Shown here in pieces: positions 1-8,626 of a stretch of DNA of 64,000 nt (within the stretch, counting starts at the first letter, position 1; each line of letters opens with the position of its first letter). The notes beneath the pieces are model-generated. The model searched no databases and was not told the origin of the DNA. It saw nothing but the letters and a program-made list of their open reading frames with translations. A program made the position numbers and the translations under genes. This DNA is from Aquimonas sp044377145 (lineage in GTDB: Bacteria > Pseudomonadota > Gammaproteobacteria > Xanthomonadales > Xanthomonadaceae): positions 1 through 64,000 of the forward strand of contig NZ_JBILJQ010000015.1 in NCBI RefSeq assembly GCF_044377145.1. The letters run 5' to 3'.

Positions 1-375
1 CGCACATGCGCCCGCCACCGCCGCACCTCCGAACACGCCATCGACCGCTCCTCCGTTGGGGAAACCGGAGACGGTCGGGAGAATCAGGTCAGGAAGGTAG
101 GTGAGGTGGGCGGACGCTTACACTACGACAGCGTCACCCAGGTCTGGCACGCGCAATGTCCGCAGCCGATCGAGCCGAGCTGCCAGCTGCAGCAATTGCG
201 CGAATGGACACTGCTGGGCAATCCCTTTGCGCCGGGCGATGGCAGCCTCGACCCGCAGGCACGCCTGCTGGTGCGTGAGCGCCTCTCCAGCCGTGACACC
301 GAGGGCGAATGGCAGACCGGCGATTGGCGCCTGAAGATCTACCGCGGCCATGGCTATGGTCTGCCGGTGAACTGA
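1..375 (+). CDS. Hypothetical protein, start uncertain (possibly partial at window edge)
   Basis: The reading frame is open from the first base of the window to a TGA at 373-375, so the gene may begin outside the window. A GTG at 106 with an AGGAAG purine run about 10 bases upstream would give a self-contained 89-residue protein. A competing frame ends in TAG at 98-100 and reads as a Pro/Ala-rich tail, which could be the end of an upstream gene. The product has two cysteines (in AQCPQP and EPSCQLQ) and many aromatic residues, ending GYGLPVN. I do not recognise a family and assign no function. Confidence 0.4.
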   Translation, partial: RTCARHRRTSEHAIDRSSVGETGDGRENQVRKVGEVGGRLHYDSVTQVWHAQCPQPIEPSCQLQQLREWTLLGNPFAPGDGSLDPQARLLVRERLSSRDTEGEWQTGDWRLKIYRGHGYGLPVN

Positions 376-466
376 TCGCGGCGGCTCCGCGCATCCAAGC
401 TCGCGCGGCAGCGCCGCGCGAGCTTGCCAACATCGGCAGCCTCGCGCGCTCCGCTGTTGCAGTGGC

Positions 467-1717
467 TCAGCTCAGAAGGTGCCGCAGCTCGGGCAGATAC
501 TTCTCCGCCGAGCCGGTGTTGACCACCACCACCCGCTCGTCACGCTTCAGCAATCGGCGGTCCAGCAGCTGGGGAATGGCCGCCGCGCAGGCGGCGCCTT
601 CCGGGCTGATCCACAGGCGCTGACCCGCCCAGATCCGGCGCAACTCGGCCGCGGTATCGTCCTCACTCACCGCCACCGCGGCGCCGCCGGACGCGCGGAT
701 GATCTCCAGTACACGGAAGTGGCCGACGCCGCCCGGCACGTTCAAGCCGGTCGAAAGCGTATGCCCTGCAATCACCGGCGTGGTGTCGCTGGCACCCGTT
801 TCGAAGGCGCGCACCAGCGGCGGCGTGGCCTCACTCTGCACGCACAGCATGCGCGGCCGGCGGCTGTCGATCACGCCGAGGGTTTCAAGCTCATCCCAGG
901 CTTTCCACATGCCGAGCACGCCGGTGCCGCCGCCGGTGGGATAGATCACCGCGTCCGGCAGCTGCCAGCGGGTCTCGCCCGGCGCAGGCTCGGCCAGTTC
1001 GAGGCCCAGGCTCTTCTTGCCCTCGATGCGCCAGCCCGGCTCCTGGAAGGTAGCGACCAGAAAACAACCCTGAGGAACCACCTCGGTCTTCAGGAATGCC
1101 CCCGCTTCGCGAATGGTCGGGCCGACCAGGCTCAGCCGGATTTGCTGAGGAAACCGGAGTGCCGCAGCGGCGACGCTGCCCAGAATCGGCAATGGCGTAT
1201 CCGGCGGCATCGCGACGTGCACCTCGATGCCTGCTGACAAGGCATAGCGCACCAGCGAATCGCCTGCATTTCCCTGGGTCGGCACCGCCAGCTTGCGAAG
1301 TCCAAGCCGCCGCGCCTGCGCCACCACCATCGCCATGCCTCGATCCTTGAAGCTCTGGGTCGGGTTGGCGCCGAACCCGGGCACGGCGCGTCCCTCTTCC
1401 TTGAGCTGGAGGCGCAGCCCGGCTGCGCTGGCTGCGGGATGCTCGAACGGGAGAAGGGGCGTGCCGCCCTCGCCCAGGGCAACAACGTGCGCGGCGTCGG
1501 CGGGATCGTTGATGTCCAGCGCCATCAGCCCGCCGAAACGCCACATGTCGCGGCGCTGCGGCTGGTACCAGCCGAGATCGGGCTGCTCGCGCGCGAGCCG
1601 TTCGAGGTCCAGCACCATCTCGACCGGCCGACCATCGATGGGGTCGAGATTCATCGGCACATCGGCCGGGTACTCATGGCCCGAAACCAGGCCGCGCAGG
1701 CAGCGCACGTAGGACAT
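467..1717 (-). CDS. PLP-dependent threonine synthase-family enzyme
   Basis: This is a 416-residue fold-type II PLP enzyme of the threonine synthase family, which converts O-phosphohomoserine to threonine in the cytoplasm. The Schiff-base lysine is K124 in NPTQSFKDRG. A phosphate-binding-type GNAGDS segment follows, and a PTGGGTG glycine loop sits in the middle. The N-terminus (SYVRCLRGLVSGHEYP) resembles the degenerate zinc-ribbon lead of archaeal-type threonine synthases, with only one cysteine kept. The gene stands alone, convergent with nothing and divergent from the M20 peptidase gene, and no thrA or thrB lies nearby. A related activity, such as a dehydratase, cannot be excluded, so no gene symbol is given. 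The ATG at 1715-1717 is the natural start. Confidence 0.85.
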   Translation of the reverse strand: MSYVRCLRGLVSGHEYPADVPMNLDPIDGRPVEMVLDLERLAREQPDLGWYQPQRRDMWRFGGLMALDINDPADAAHVVALGEGGTPLLPFEHPAASAAGLRLQLKEEGRAVPGFGANPTQSFKDRGMAMVVAQARRLGLRKLAVPTQGNAGDSLVRYALSAGIEVHVAMPPDTPLPILGSVAAAALRFPQQIRLSLVGPTIREAGAFLKTEVVPQGCFLVATFQEPGWRIEGKKSLGLELAEPAPGETRWQLPDAVIYPTGGGTGVLGMWKAWDELETLGVIDSRRPRMLCVQSEATPPLVRAFETGASDTTPVIAGHTLSTGLNVPGGVGHFRVLEIIRASGGAAVAVSEDDTAAELRRIWAGQRLWISPEGAACAAAIPQLLDRRLLKRDERVVVVNTGSAEKYLPELRHLLS

Positions 1718-1923
1718 CGTTCAAATCCAGGGTGGGTTGAAACAAGGCTGAGCCGACGGAACTGCGCCGACCGGCTGCAGCAGCATGCCGCATCGAGCGG
1801 GTTGTGCCGCGCGCGCCGCTTGTGCCATCGCAGCTCATCGAAGGCGCAGAGGCACTAAGCAACCCGCCGGCACACTGTGCCCTACTGCATCATCTCGATT
1901 CTTCGCCTGCCCAAGGAATGCTC

Positions 1924-3228
1924 ATGCGTCTGTTGCCGAATCTGCGCCTGCGGCTCCCGCTGCTGCTCACCGCGTTGCTCGCCCTGCCTCTGCCCGCCGC
2001 GGCCTTCGACGTGGAGGCGTTGTCGCGCAGCGTCGATGCGTCGATGGTCGAGTGGCGGCGCGATATTCATCAGCATCCGGAACTCGGCAACCGCGAGGTT
2101 CGCACCAGCGCCAAGGTCGCCGAGCATCTGCGCGCGCTCGGGCTTGAGGTGAAAACCGGCATCGCCCACACCGGCGTCACCGGCCTGCTGCGCGGCGGCA
2201 AGCCCGGCCCGAAGATCGCATTGCGCGCGGACATGGACGCGCTGCCGGTCACCGAGGCCACCGGCCTGCCCTTCGCCAGCACCGCCACCGCCGAGTACAA
2301 CGGCCAGACCACCGGCGTGATGCACGCCTGCGGCCACGATGCGCATGTCGCCATCCTGATGGGCGTGGCGCAGGCGCTGGCCAGCATCCGCGAAGAGCTG
2401 CCGGGTGAAGTGCTGTTCGTGTTCCAGCCGGCCGAAGAAGGCCCGCCACACGGCGAGGATGGCGGCGCGCGGATGATGCTGGCCGAGGGCGTGTTCGATG
2501 ACTTCCAGCCGGCCGCCGTGTACGGCCTGCACGTGTGGGCGCAGCTGCCGGTCGGCACGGTCGGCTTTCGCGGCGGCCCGATGCTGGCCAGCTCCGACCG
2601 CTGGGTGCTGAAAATCAAGGGCAAGCAGACCCACGGCTCGCGGCCCTGGGGCGGTGTCGATCCGATCTCGATCGCCGCGCAGATCGTGGTGGCAAGCCAC
2701 GGCATCATCGCCCGCCAGATCGACATCAGCCGCTCGCCGGTGGTGCTGACCGCCGGTGCAATCCGCGGCGGGATCCGCTTCAACATCATTCCCGATGTGG
2801 TCGAGATCGAAGGCACCCTGCGCACCTTCGACATGGAGGTGCGCGATGACGTGTTGCGCCGCTTCGAACGCACCGCCAAGGCGATTGCCGAGGCCGCCGG
2901 CGGCAGCGCCGAGCTGATGGTCAAGAACAATGCGCCGGTCACCGCCAACCATGTCGGCCTGACCCGCCGCGTGCGGCCGTGGCTGGTCGAGCTGTTCGGC
3001 GCCGATCAGGTGGTGGAGATGCCGCTGCAGACGATTGCCGAGGATTTCTCGGAGTTCGCCAACCGCAGCGAGGGCTTCTTCCTGCTGGTCGGCAGCACCG
3101 GCCCTGAGGTGCACCCGAACACCGCGCCGAACAACCACTCGCCGGAGTTCCTGCTGCACGAAGACGCGCTCAAGCACGGCAGCCGCGCCCTGCTGACCTT
3201 GGCGCTGCGCCGTTTGCACGAGCAGTAG
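1924..3228 (+). CDS. Secreted M20-family amidohydrolase (N-acyl-amino-acid / hippurate hydrolase type)
   Basis: This is a 434-residue zinc-dependent M20 peptidase of the hippurate hydrolase/N-acyl-amino-acid amidohydrolase group, which removes acyl groups from amino acids or peptides. A signal peptide (LPLLLTALLALPLPAAA) points to the periplasm, which is less common for this family. Metal-site residues are visible in MHACGHDAHV (H134, C136, H138, D139) and QPAEEGPP (E171, E172). A late NHSPEF carries the usual C-terminal histidine. The ATG at 1924 is preferred over the one at 1918 because AAGGA at 1913-1917 is well spaced only for 1924. A longer in-frame GTG start at 1804 would bury the signal peptide. 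A strong hairpin follows the stop. Confidence 0.88.
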   Translation: MRLLPNLRLRLPLLLTALLALPLPAAAFDVEALSRSVDASMVEWRRDIHQHPELGNREVRTSAKVAEHLRALGLEVKTGIAHTGVTGLLRGGKPGPKIALRADMDALPVTEATGLPFASTATAEYNGQTTGVMHACGHDAHVAILMGVAQALASIREELPGEVLFVFQPAEEGPPHGEDGGARMMLAEGVFDDFQPAAVYGLHVWAQLPVGTVGFRGGPMLASSDRWVLKIKGKQTHGSRPWGGVDPISIAAQIVVASHGIIARQIDISRSPVVLTAGAIRGGIRFNIIPDVVEIEGTLRTFDMEVRDDVLRRFERTAKAIAEAAGGSAELMVKNNAPVTANHVGLTRRVRPWLVELFGADQVVEMPLQTIAEDFSEFANRSEGFFLLVGSTGPEVHPNTAPNNHSPEFLLHEDALKHGSRALLTLALRRLHEQ

Positions 3229-3297
3229 GCGCTGTCCGGTTCGTTCCGCGGCTGAGCATTCAATAGTCGCGGCGGAGTGCGTCCGTAGCGCAGACAG

Positions 3298-3332
3298 CAG
3301 CGCGCCCGCAGCAGGTGCGGGCGCGCTGTTTG
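3298..3332 (+). terminator. Hairpin downstream of the M20 gene
   Basis: A 13-bp GC-rich inverted repeat (CAGCGCGCCCGCA / TGCGGGCGCGCTG) with a five-base loop is followed by a weak T run (TGTTTG). It lies between the M20 gene and the convergent OmpA-family gene, so it may serve both directions. Confidence 0.55.
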
Positions 3333-3370
3333 CAGCGTAGGCGCGAGTCGAACCGCGCCGGTGGTTCGAC

Positions 3371-4374
3371 CTACTGCGCGGCCACCGGCTCGATCGCGCT
3401 GAAGATCACTTCAACGCGGCGGTTCATCTGCCGGCCCGAGGCGGTTTCGTTGCTCGCAGCCGGGTACTCCTGCCCACGCGCGGTGGTGCTGAGCTGCGAA
3501 GACGCAGCGCCGAAACCGACCAGCGATTGCTGCACGGCGGCGGCACGACGCTCCGACAGCAGATAGTTGGAGCTGGCGCTGCCGACGTTGTCAGTGTGGC
3601 CCTCGATCGCCGCCCGATAGCCGGGGTGATCGCGCAGCACTTCAGCGATCTTGCGCAGATTGGTGTTGCCCTCCGGCCGCACCTGGGCGCGGCCGGTATC
3701 GAACAGCACATCGCCCAAGGTCACCACCAGACCGCGCTCGGTCTGCCGCGCATTCAGGCTGGCCAGATCGGCTTCCAGGCTGGCGATCTCGCGGCGCGCG
3801 GCCTCGGTATCGGCCAGCGCCATCTGCGCTTCGCGCTGGGCGAACTCGGCGTCACGCTGCGACTGCGAGGCATCGCGCTGGGCCGATTCGGCATCGCGCT
3901 GGGCGCTATTCGCCGCCATCCGGCTGCGGTCGGCGGCATCGCGCGAGGCATCGGCTTCTTGGGTGCGCTGCGCCAGTCGCAGGCGGTCGCGCTCGGCGGC
4001 GGCGCCATCCACGATCGCCTGCGAGGCGATGCTGGAAGCGGTCGCTTCGGCCAGAGTGACCCGGCGGCCCGCCATGTAGGCCAGATGATCGATCGTGCCC
4101 AACGGCTCACGCGCCTTCCAGGCGCGCTCGGCCTCGGCCAGTGCGGCATCGGCGCGCGCCATTTCTTCGCCGGCTCGGCCTCGGCCAGTGCGGCATCGGC
4201 GCGCGCCATTTCTTCGCCGGCAAGGCTCAACACCTGCGGGTTCGACTGGGCGCGCTGATGCAGCTGGCGCGCGTCTTCAAGCGCCAGGTTGCGCTTGGGG
4301 GTGGAGCTGCAGGCCGCGAGGGCGAGCGTAGCGATCAGGGTGATGGCGACGGCCGAAGCCTGTCTGATGTTCAT
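3371..4374 (-). pseudogene. OmpA-family DUF4398-type lipoprotein, frameshifted by a 47-bp tandem duplication
   Basis: The 5' part (from ATG at 4372-4374) encodes a lipoprotein signal with lipobox LALAACSS, then a helical DUF4398-like segment up to MARADAALAEAE. The 3' part encodes the rest of the helical stalk, with repeated SAQRDA/SQRDAEFAQRDA coiled-coil units, and a C-terminal OmpA peptidoglycan-binding domain (LFDTGRAQVRP, IEGHTDNVGS, NRRVEVIF). The two parts are in different frames. A perfect 47-bp direct repeat (4127-4173 and 4174-4220) lies exactly at the junction. Because 47 is not a multiple of three it shifts the frame. Removing one copy restores one 318-residue reading frame. An internal start near 4162 could still yield the OmpA part, but without a signal peptide. 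The gene pairs with the DUF4398 lipoprotein just upstream. It is either a recent mutation or an assembly artefact. Confidence 0.85.
4127..4220. repeat. Perfect 47-bp tandem duplication
   Basis: Bases 4127-4173 are repeated exactly at 4174-4220. The unit begins CTCGGCCTCGGCC and ends TTCTTCGCCGG. It duplicates the codons for the MARADAALAEAE region of the lipoprotein and shifts the frame by two. Confidence 0.97.
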
Positions 4375-4496
4375 TGGATTGTTCCTGAGGAGTCGAATCT
4401 TGATGGGGCCGATCTTGACGGGGTGGATCTGGTCAGCTTCGCCAGGGCCGGCTCAAGGGCTGACGGGCGCAGCGGGCGAACCGACAAGGGCTGCGC

Positions 4497-4907
4497 TTAA
4501 CGCGTGCTGCTGCGCTGCATTTCCTGCTGCAGGATGCGCGCGGCCTCCTGCGACTCCTGGGCCGATTTCAGCGCGCGTGCCGAGCGCGCGCTGAGCACCG
4601 CGACCTGGGCGTCAAGCTCAGCCTGCTGCGCGAGCTGCAGGGCCAGCGCCGGCTGCTTGTTGCTGGCCGCGCGCTGTGCGCTGGCCAGCTTGTCGGTGGC
4701 GACGCGCAGCTCGGTTGCGGCGTTTTCCTGGGTGCTGGCGGTGTTGGCGTTCTCCACCGCGGTCTCGGCAGCCGCCAGCTGGCGGTCGTACACCGGTGCG
4801 CTGGCGCAGGCCGACAGCAGCAGCGGCACAGAGGCCAGCAGCAAGCACCACCGGCGGGGACTGACGGCAGCGAGCCGCGCGATGTTCTGGGGGTTGGACG
4901 TGTGCAT
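4497..4907 (-). CDS. DUF4398-like lipoprotein
   Basis: This 136-residue outer-membrane lipoprotein candidate has a basic N-terminus, a hydrophobic stretch and a lipobox (LLLSACAS). The mature part is almost entirely helical and rich in Ala, Gln and Glu (for example AAETAVENANTAST and ALQLAQQAELDAQVA). That pattern matches DUF4398 proteins, which usually sit beside an OmpA-family partner, as here. The partner gene is 122 bp downstream on the same strand and is frameshifted. The ATG at 4905-4907 is chosen over an upstream in-frame start because AGGAG lies seven bases before it. The likely role is an envelope structural one, but this is inferred from family and context only. Confidence 0.75.
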   Translation of the reverse strand: MHTSNPQNIARLAAVSPRRWCLLLASVPLLLSACASAPVYDRQLAAAETAVENANTASTQENAATELRVATDKLASAQRAASNKQPALALQLAQQAELDAQVAVLSARSARALKSAQESQEAARILQQEMQRSSTR

Positions 4908-5240
4908 GGAGACTCTCCTGCGGGTAGGACACAAGGTTGAGCCACAGCGCGCCCGAGTTCAGTTCGCTGACGCACACAGAACCGTCCGGATCAGTCGCGC
5001 AGAATTCAGTTACCCACTGGAGCAAGCTGTGTTCGACAGCGCACAGAACTTGGCCATGGGTGAGCGCAGCCTTCACTCCTGTCGGGTCGGGCACCCGCAA
5101 CGAAGCCGCCGGCGACTCGGGCCCCATCTTGGTGCCGCGCAAGCGCTATCGGTTCGTCTCGCCAAGGCAGCATCCGCGGAGTCCACACCGCGCATCCTCA
5201 GCGTGCCCACGCTGTCCGCTTCATCGTTCTGGAGAGCGCA
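4908..5240. other. Intergenic region between divergent genes
   Basis: About 330 bp separate the minus-strand DUF4398 lipoprotein from the plus-strand lmo0937-type gene. It must hold both promoters, but I could not pick a convincing -35/-10 pair. No hairpin, repeat or plausible coding frame stands out. Confidence 0.5.
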
Positions 5241-5390
5241 ATGCTTGAAACAATCATCGTCATCCTCGTCATCCTGTGGCTGCTCGGCATGGTCACCTCG
5301 TTCACCATGGGCGGGCTCATCCACATCCTGCTGGTGATCGCCATCGTGGTCGTGTTGCTGCGGGTCATCGGCGGCCGCAGAGTTCTCTAG
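5241..5390 (+). CDS. Lmo0937-family small membrane protein
   Basis: This is a 49-residue protein starting MLETIIVILVILWLLGMVTS and ending RVIGGRRVL. It has two hydrophobic helices separated by a short polar turn (FTMGGLIHI), the layout of the lmo0937/DUF5670 family of small inner-membrane proteins. These are often found with stress genes in proteobacteria. GGAGA at 5231-5235 is five bases upstream of the ATG. It neighbours another small two-helix membrane protein, and a CsbD stress protein lies about 3 kb away. Function is unknown. Confidence 0.85.
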   Translation: MLETIIVILVILWLLGMVTSFTMGGLIHILLVIAIVVVLLRVIGGRRVL

Positions 5391-5598
5391 CGACACGCGT
5401 GCGCTTCGAGTCAGCCCTGCGTTGGCAAGCACTGATCCGCTCGCACGAGCTGCCGCTTAGGCACAGGCCGACGCGGCAGCCTTGCGTGGGCTGAGACGCG
5501 CTTCGCCCCCCGCGCTGCCTCCGCACCGAAACACAGGAACGCCCTACCCGCCCGCCGTTTTGCGGGCTCGGGCAACAACCCGTTCCAAGGAACTCCAC

Positions 5599-5820
5599 AT
5601 GAATCCGCTGCGTTCTTTCGCCATTGTCCTGATCGTCGCTGGCGCACTCGCGCTGGCCTACGGTGGTTTCAGCTACACCCGCGACACCCATGCTGTCGAT
5701 ATCGGCCCGTTGCAGCTGAAAGTTCAGGAACGCAGCTATCTGCATATCCCGATCTGGGCCGGCCTGGCCAGTCTCATCGCGGGCGTGGTGCTGCTCGGCT
5801 CGGCACGCAAGTCGCGCTGA
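5599..5820 (+). CDS. Small two-helix membrane protein
   Basis: This 73-residue protein has an N-terminal helix (SFAIVLIVAGALALAYGGFS), a short polar segment of about 30 residues (TRDTHAVDIGPLQLKVQERS) and a second helix (IPIWAGLASLIAGVVLLG) with a basic tail ARKSR. The ATG at 5599 follows AAGGA with good spacing, while an upstream in-frame start would add a low-complexity leader. Similar small proteins accompany lmo0937 and CsbD genes in related bacteria, suggesting an envelope-stress context. I cannot name a function. Confidence 0.75.
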   Translation: MNPLRSFAIVLIVAGALALAYGGFSYTRDTHAVDIGPLQLKVQERSYLHIPIWAGLASLIAGVVLLGSARKSR

Positions 5821-5843
5821 GCGCCCGTCTGAGTCGTGACAAG

Positions 5844-5872
5844 GAAGCAGCCGGCACATGCCGGCTGCCTTC
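5844..5872. terminator. Hairpin between convergent genes
   Basis: GCAGCCGGCA (5847-5856) pairs with TGCCGGCTGC (5859-5868) across a two-base loop, flanked by AAGG and CCTT. It is a likely bidirectional terminator between the small membrane protein gene and the convergent glycine-zipper lipoprotein gene. Confidence 0.6.
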
Positions 5873-6004
5873 ACTCAGAAGTCCATGCATCACTCACGCG
5901 CCAACAGTCACGGCCGCGGATCTCCATCCAGCTCGCGCGAGGTCGGGCGTGACGGCCGGTGCGCGCGGTGAGCCAGGCAGCCGGCACCCGCCCTGCCCGA
6001 TTGT

Positions 6005-6526
6005 TCAGTCGATCGCATAAAGCTGCTGCTGGCGCAGATCCACGCGGTCGCCGATGCTCTGGCCGCGCAGCTCGCGTTGGGTGACCTCAGCCCACTGCCC
6101 GTCGTCCATCCGCACTTCGAAGCGATAAACGCGCTGCTCGTCGCCACGTCGGCGTTCGACCTCGTTCCCGGCCACGCCGCCGATCACGGCGCCCGCCACG
6201 GTGGCTGCACGGCGGCCGCTGCCGGAACCGACCTGGTTGCCGACCACGCCGCCCAGGATCGCGCCGAGCACGGCACCGCCGCCGCTCGCGTGCTCGCGCT
6301 CCCAATCCTCATGGATGGCTTCCACGGTGCCGCAGCTGTCGCAGCGGCGCGGGCTGTAGCGATCGTCGCGGCGACGATCATCGTCATTGCGCGCGTAGTC
6401 GCGATCGCTGCTGGCATAGCCCGCTTGCGAGTTGTAGCCACGGTCCTGCCGCTCGTAGCCGACGCAGGCGGACAACAGCAGGGAGACGCCCGCGAGCAGC
6501 AGGGCCTTGCGAAGGATGTCGTACAT
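6005..6526 (-). CDS. Glycine-zipper 2TM lipoprotein
   Basis: This 173-residue protein opens with a lipoprotein signal (LLAGVSLLLSACVG). A hydrophilic segment full of Arg, Asp and Tyr follows, holding a CDSCG pair of cysteines. Next is a glycine-zipper segment with GAILGGVVGNQVGSG and AGAVIGGVAGNEVE (the Rick_17kDa/SlyB-type 2TM domain). The end (YRFEVRMDDGQWAEVTQ) is typical of this family. Such proteins sit in the outer membrane or periplasm and relate to envelope integrity. The ATG at 6524-6526 is supported by a TGGAG run about eight bases upstream. An upstream in-frame extension is not convincing. The CDSCG pair between lipobox and zipper is a feature I do not recall as general for the family. 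Confidence 0.82.
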   Translation of the reverse strand: MYDILRKALLLAGVSLLLSACVGYERQDRGYNSQAGYASSDRDYARNDDDRRRDDRYSPRRCDSCGTVEAIHEDWEREHASGGGAVLGAILGGVVGNQVGSGSGRRAATVAGAVIGGVAGNEVERRRGDEQRVYRFEVRMDDGQWAEVTQRELRGQSIGDRVDLRQQQLYAID

Positions 6527-6643
6527 GGATGTGTGCTCCAGAGAATGCAAAACGCGGCCGCCGAGCGAGCCCGGCAACCGACCTGCGGCGTGGCCGGCGC
6601 CCGCGCATCCGCACGGGTGCCGGCCAGCCACGTCAGCGCTGGA

Positions 6644-7339
6644 TCAAGCCTTGCGCGCGCGCAGTCGACGACGCAGCGCCAGCGCCGAGCCGCCGAACAG
6701 CGACAGCACCGAACCCAGCGCCAACAGCGGCAGCGGACCAGCGGTGTCGGGCAGGCGGGCCAGCGGCGGGTTGGCGGGCGTCATCTGAGCCATGCGACGG
6801 TCGGGTTCAGGCTGCGGCGCGGGCTCGATCTCCGGCGCGGCCTCATAGCGGACCAGGCTGGCATAGCGGTCCACCGGCTCCGTGGTGTCCATGGCGAAAC
6901 CGCTTGCACCTTCGGGCACATACAGATTCAGCCGCTGGTCGGCGCGCAGTTCGCGGAAATAGGTCTTGGTTCCGGACAGGGTGACCTGCTGGCCGGGCTT
7001 CGGCATCAGGGTGACGTTGCCCAGCGAGCGGTCGCGCAGATCGATGAACTCGGTGGTGAACGAGCCGTCCTCGTTATTGCGCACGAAGTCGCCTTCAAAG
7101 CGCGCCCACTTCTTGCCGTTGACCATCACCACCTCGCGGCAGCCGCTGGCGATGCGCGGGTAGGTTGAAACCAGTTGGGTGTCCCAGATCACCTGCGCGC
7201 AGTCCTCGGTGTGGTTGCTCGGGGTGGGCAGCTTGCTGGTGTCCATCTGCGGGGCTGCCAGCGCGCCGCCGGCAAGCAGGAGCCCACCGATGGCGAACGC
7301 GGGCAGGCAAAGGCGTGGTTTGGAATTGGAGGTAGTCAT
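6644..7339 (-). CDS. Secreted protein with C-terminal LPDTAG sorting signal (probable sortase substrate)
   Basis: This 231-residue protein has an N-terminal signal peptide (IGGLLLAGGALAAP) and an exported domain of about 150 residues with two cysteines (ED-C-AQV and SG-C-REV). A Pro/Glu-rich linker follows, then LPDTAG, a hydrophobic helix and a basic tail (ALRRRLRARKA). That three-part end is a sortase sorting signal, and LPxTA is the motif known for class D sortases. Its start overlaps the stop of the upstream sortase gene by ATGA, so the two are probably translationally coupled. The exported domain is not one I recognise. Confidence 0.85.
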   Translation of the reverse strand: MTTSNSKPRLCLPAFAIGGLLLAGGALAAPQMDTSKLPTPSNHTEDCAQVIWDTQLVSTYPRIASGCREVVMVNGKKWARFEGDFVRNNEDGSFTTEFIDLRDRSLGNVTLMPKPGQQVTLSGTKTYFRELRADQRLNLYVPEGASGFAMDTTEPVDRYASLVRYEAAPEIEPAPQPEPDRRMAQMTPANPPLARLPDTAGPLPLLALGSVLSLFGGSALALRRRLRARKA

Positions 7340-8079
7340 GGCGTGGTGCTCCTGGCGTGGATCTGCAACAAGGCCCCGTCCACACGCGTGTCAGTGGCGA
7401 CACCCGGGTCCGGGGGAATCCGCTCGGCGCGCACGATGAATCGCTGCGGCGCGCTGCCGACAAAAAAGAAGGGGTAGCAGGTGATGAGAGTCAGGGCCGC
7501 GGTGTCGGACGCATCCAGCGGGCTGAGATCGGTGGGCTGGACGATCGACAGCGCGCTGACCCGGTAGCGCTCGCTGCCGCGGCCGAGATCAAGCTCGACC
7601 AGATCGCCGATGGCGACCGTTTGCAGCACGCGGAAATAGCCATCACGGTGCGCGGCAATCGCGCTGTTGCCCACGGCGCCGGGCGGCGCGGTGCCGGCCA
7701 CGTGCGCGGCGCCGCGGTTGAGGTTGCGCTCGTTGAGTTCGGCGTACACCGGCACTTCCAGGCCCAGTCGCGCGATCTTCAGCAGGGCCAGCGGCCGGCT
7801 ATGCGGGGTCGACCCGGCGCCAGCGGTTTCGGCCGCGTGCAGTGCAATCCGGCCTGCCGACCACAGCGACTGATCGGGCGCTGGCGCAGGCCGCGCATTG
7901 CCGGGCGTTGCAGCTGCAGTCAGCGGCTCCGGCGAGGCTGCAGGCGCGGTCCGATGAAACTCGGCCACCGCCTGCGTGCGCTCCCATTCGCCCAAGCCGC
8001 GTGGGCCGAGATAGGCCAGGCCCAGCGCCAGTCCTGCCGACCAGCAGCCCACCTCCAGCGAGCGCAGCAGCCGGATCAC
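7336..8079 (-). CDS. Class D-like sortase
   Basis: With the GTG at 8077-8079 as start this is a 247-residue protein with one N-terminal membrane helix (VGCWSAGLALGLAYLG), a Pro/Ala-rich linker and a C-terminal sortase domain. The catalytic residues are visible: H144 in AIAAHRDG, C201 in LITCYPF and R213 in PQRFIVRA. The enzyme would cleave the LPDTAG signal of the next gene and transfer it to an amine acceptor. Gram-negative acceptors are poorly known. The frame stays open upstream, and another GTG at 8143-8145 would add 22 residues, so the start is uncertain. The stop overlaps the substrate gene by four bases. Confidence 0.85.
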   Translation of the reverse strand: MIRLLRSLEVGCWSAGLALGLAYLGPRGLGEWERTQAVAEFHRTAPAASPEPLTAAATPGNARPAPAPDQSLWSAGRIALHAAETAGAGSTPHSRPLALLKIARLGLEVPVYAELNERNLNRGAAHVAGTAPPGAVGNSAIAAHRDGYFRVLQTVAIGDLVELDLGRGSERYRVSALSIVQPTDLSPLDASDTAALTLITCYPFFFVGSAPQRFIVRAERIPPDPGVATDTRVDGALLQIHARSTTP

Positions 8080-8428
8080 CGGTGGCCACCGTCGTGGGTC
8101 GACGCGCTCAGTGCGGGTTCTGACTTCACTGACATCACAGCGCACATGGCCACCACCTGCTGTAGCGCGAGATTCACGCCGGTTGCGAAGCAGAGTGGTC
8201 GCGGTTGACCCTGCCGTCGGTGCGGTCCCGCACTTGTGCGATCTGCCGACGACCACGATTCCAACCGCGCAGGCCAAGCCGTATCGCCCAGCTGCGCAGT
8301 CTGCGAATGCGCTGTCGGCACCGCCTGCGCTGGGTGGGCCAACGCACCGACTGACCCCACCCGAACAATCAGGCTTCCGAGCGAGGGTCGCTGCATCCCG
8401 CGGCGCGCCTCGCATCCAGGAGATCTCC
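8080..8428. other. Divergent intergenic region
   Basis: About 350 bp lie between the minus-strand sortase and the plus-strand small protein gene. If the sortase starts at the upstream GTG the gap is about 280 bp. It presumably carries both promoters, and I saw no clear consensus element. An open minus-strand frame runs through it but has no family-like content. Confidence 0.4.
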
Positions 8429-8626
8429 ATGAAGAGCACCCCCGGCAGTCACGACAAAGACCGCAAACAAGGCAAGTTCGGCGCTCCGATTCCGCAGCCC
8501 AGTGGCAAGGGCGAGGACCGGTCACCGCAGCACGCGGCAGCGGCCAAGCCCGATTCGAAGTCCGACCACAAGCCAGGAACAAAGCCCACCGGCAAGCTGC
8601 CGACACCGACCCATCCGCCGGCATGA
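8429..8626 (+). CDS. Small hydrophilic hypothetical protein
   Basis: This 65-residue, highly charged protein is rich in Lys, Pro, Ser and Gly and is probably disordered (for example KSTPGSHDKDRKQGK and KPGTKPTGKLPTP). AGGAGA seven bases upstream supports the ATG at 8429. Its stop overlaps the start of the CsbD gene by ATGA, which implies co-translation and a linked stress role. No domain is recognised. Confidence 0.65.
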   Translation: MKSTPGSHDKDRKQGKFGAPIPQPSGKGEDRSPQHAAAAKPDSKSDHKPGTKPTGKLPTPTHPPA

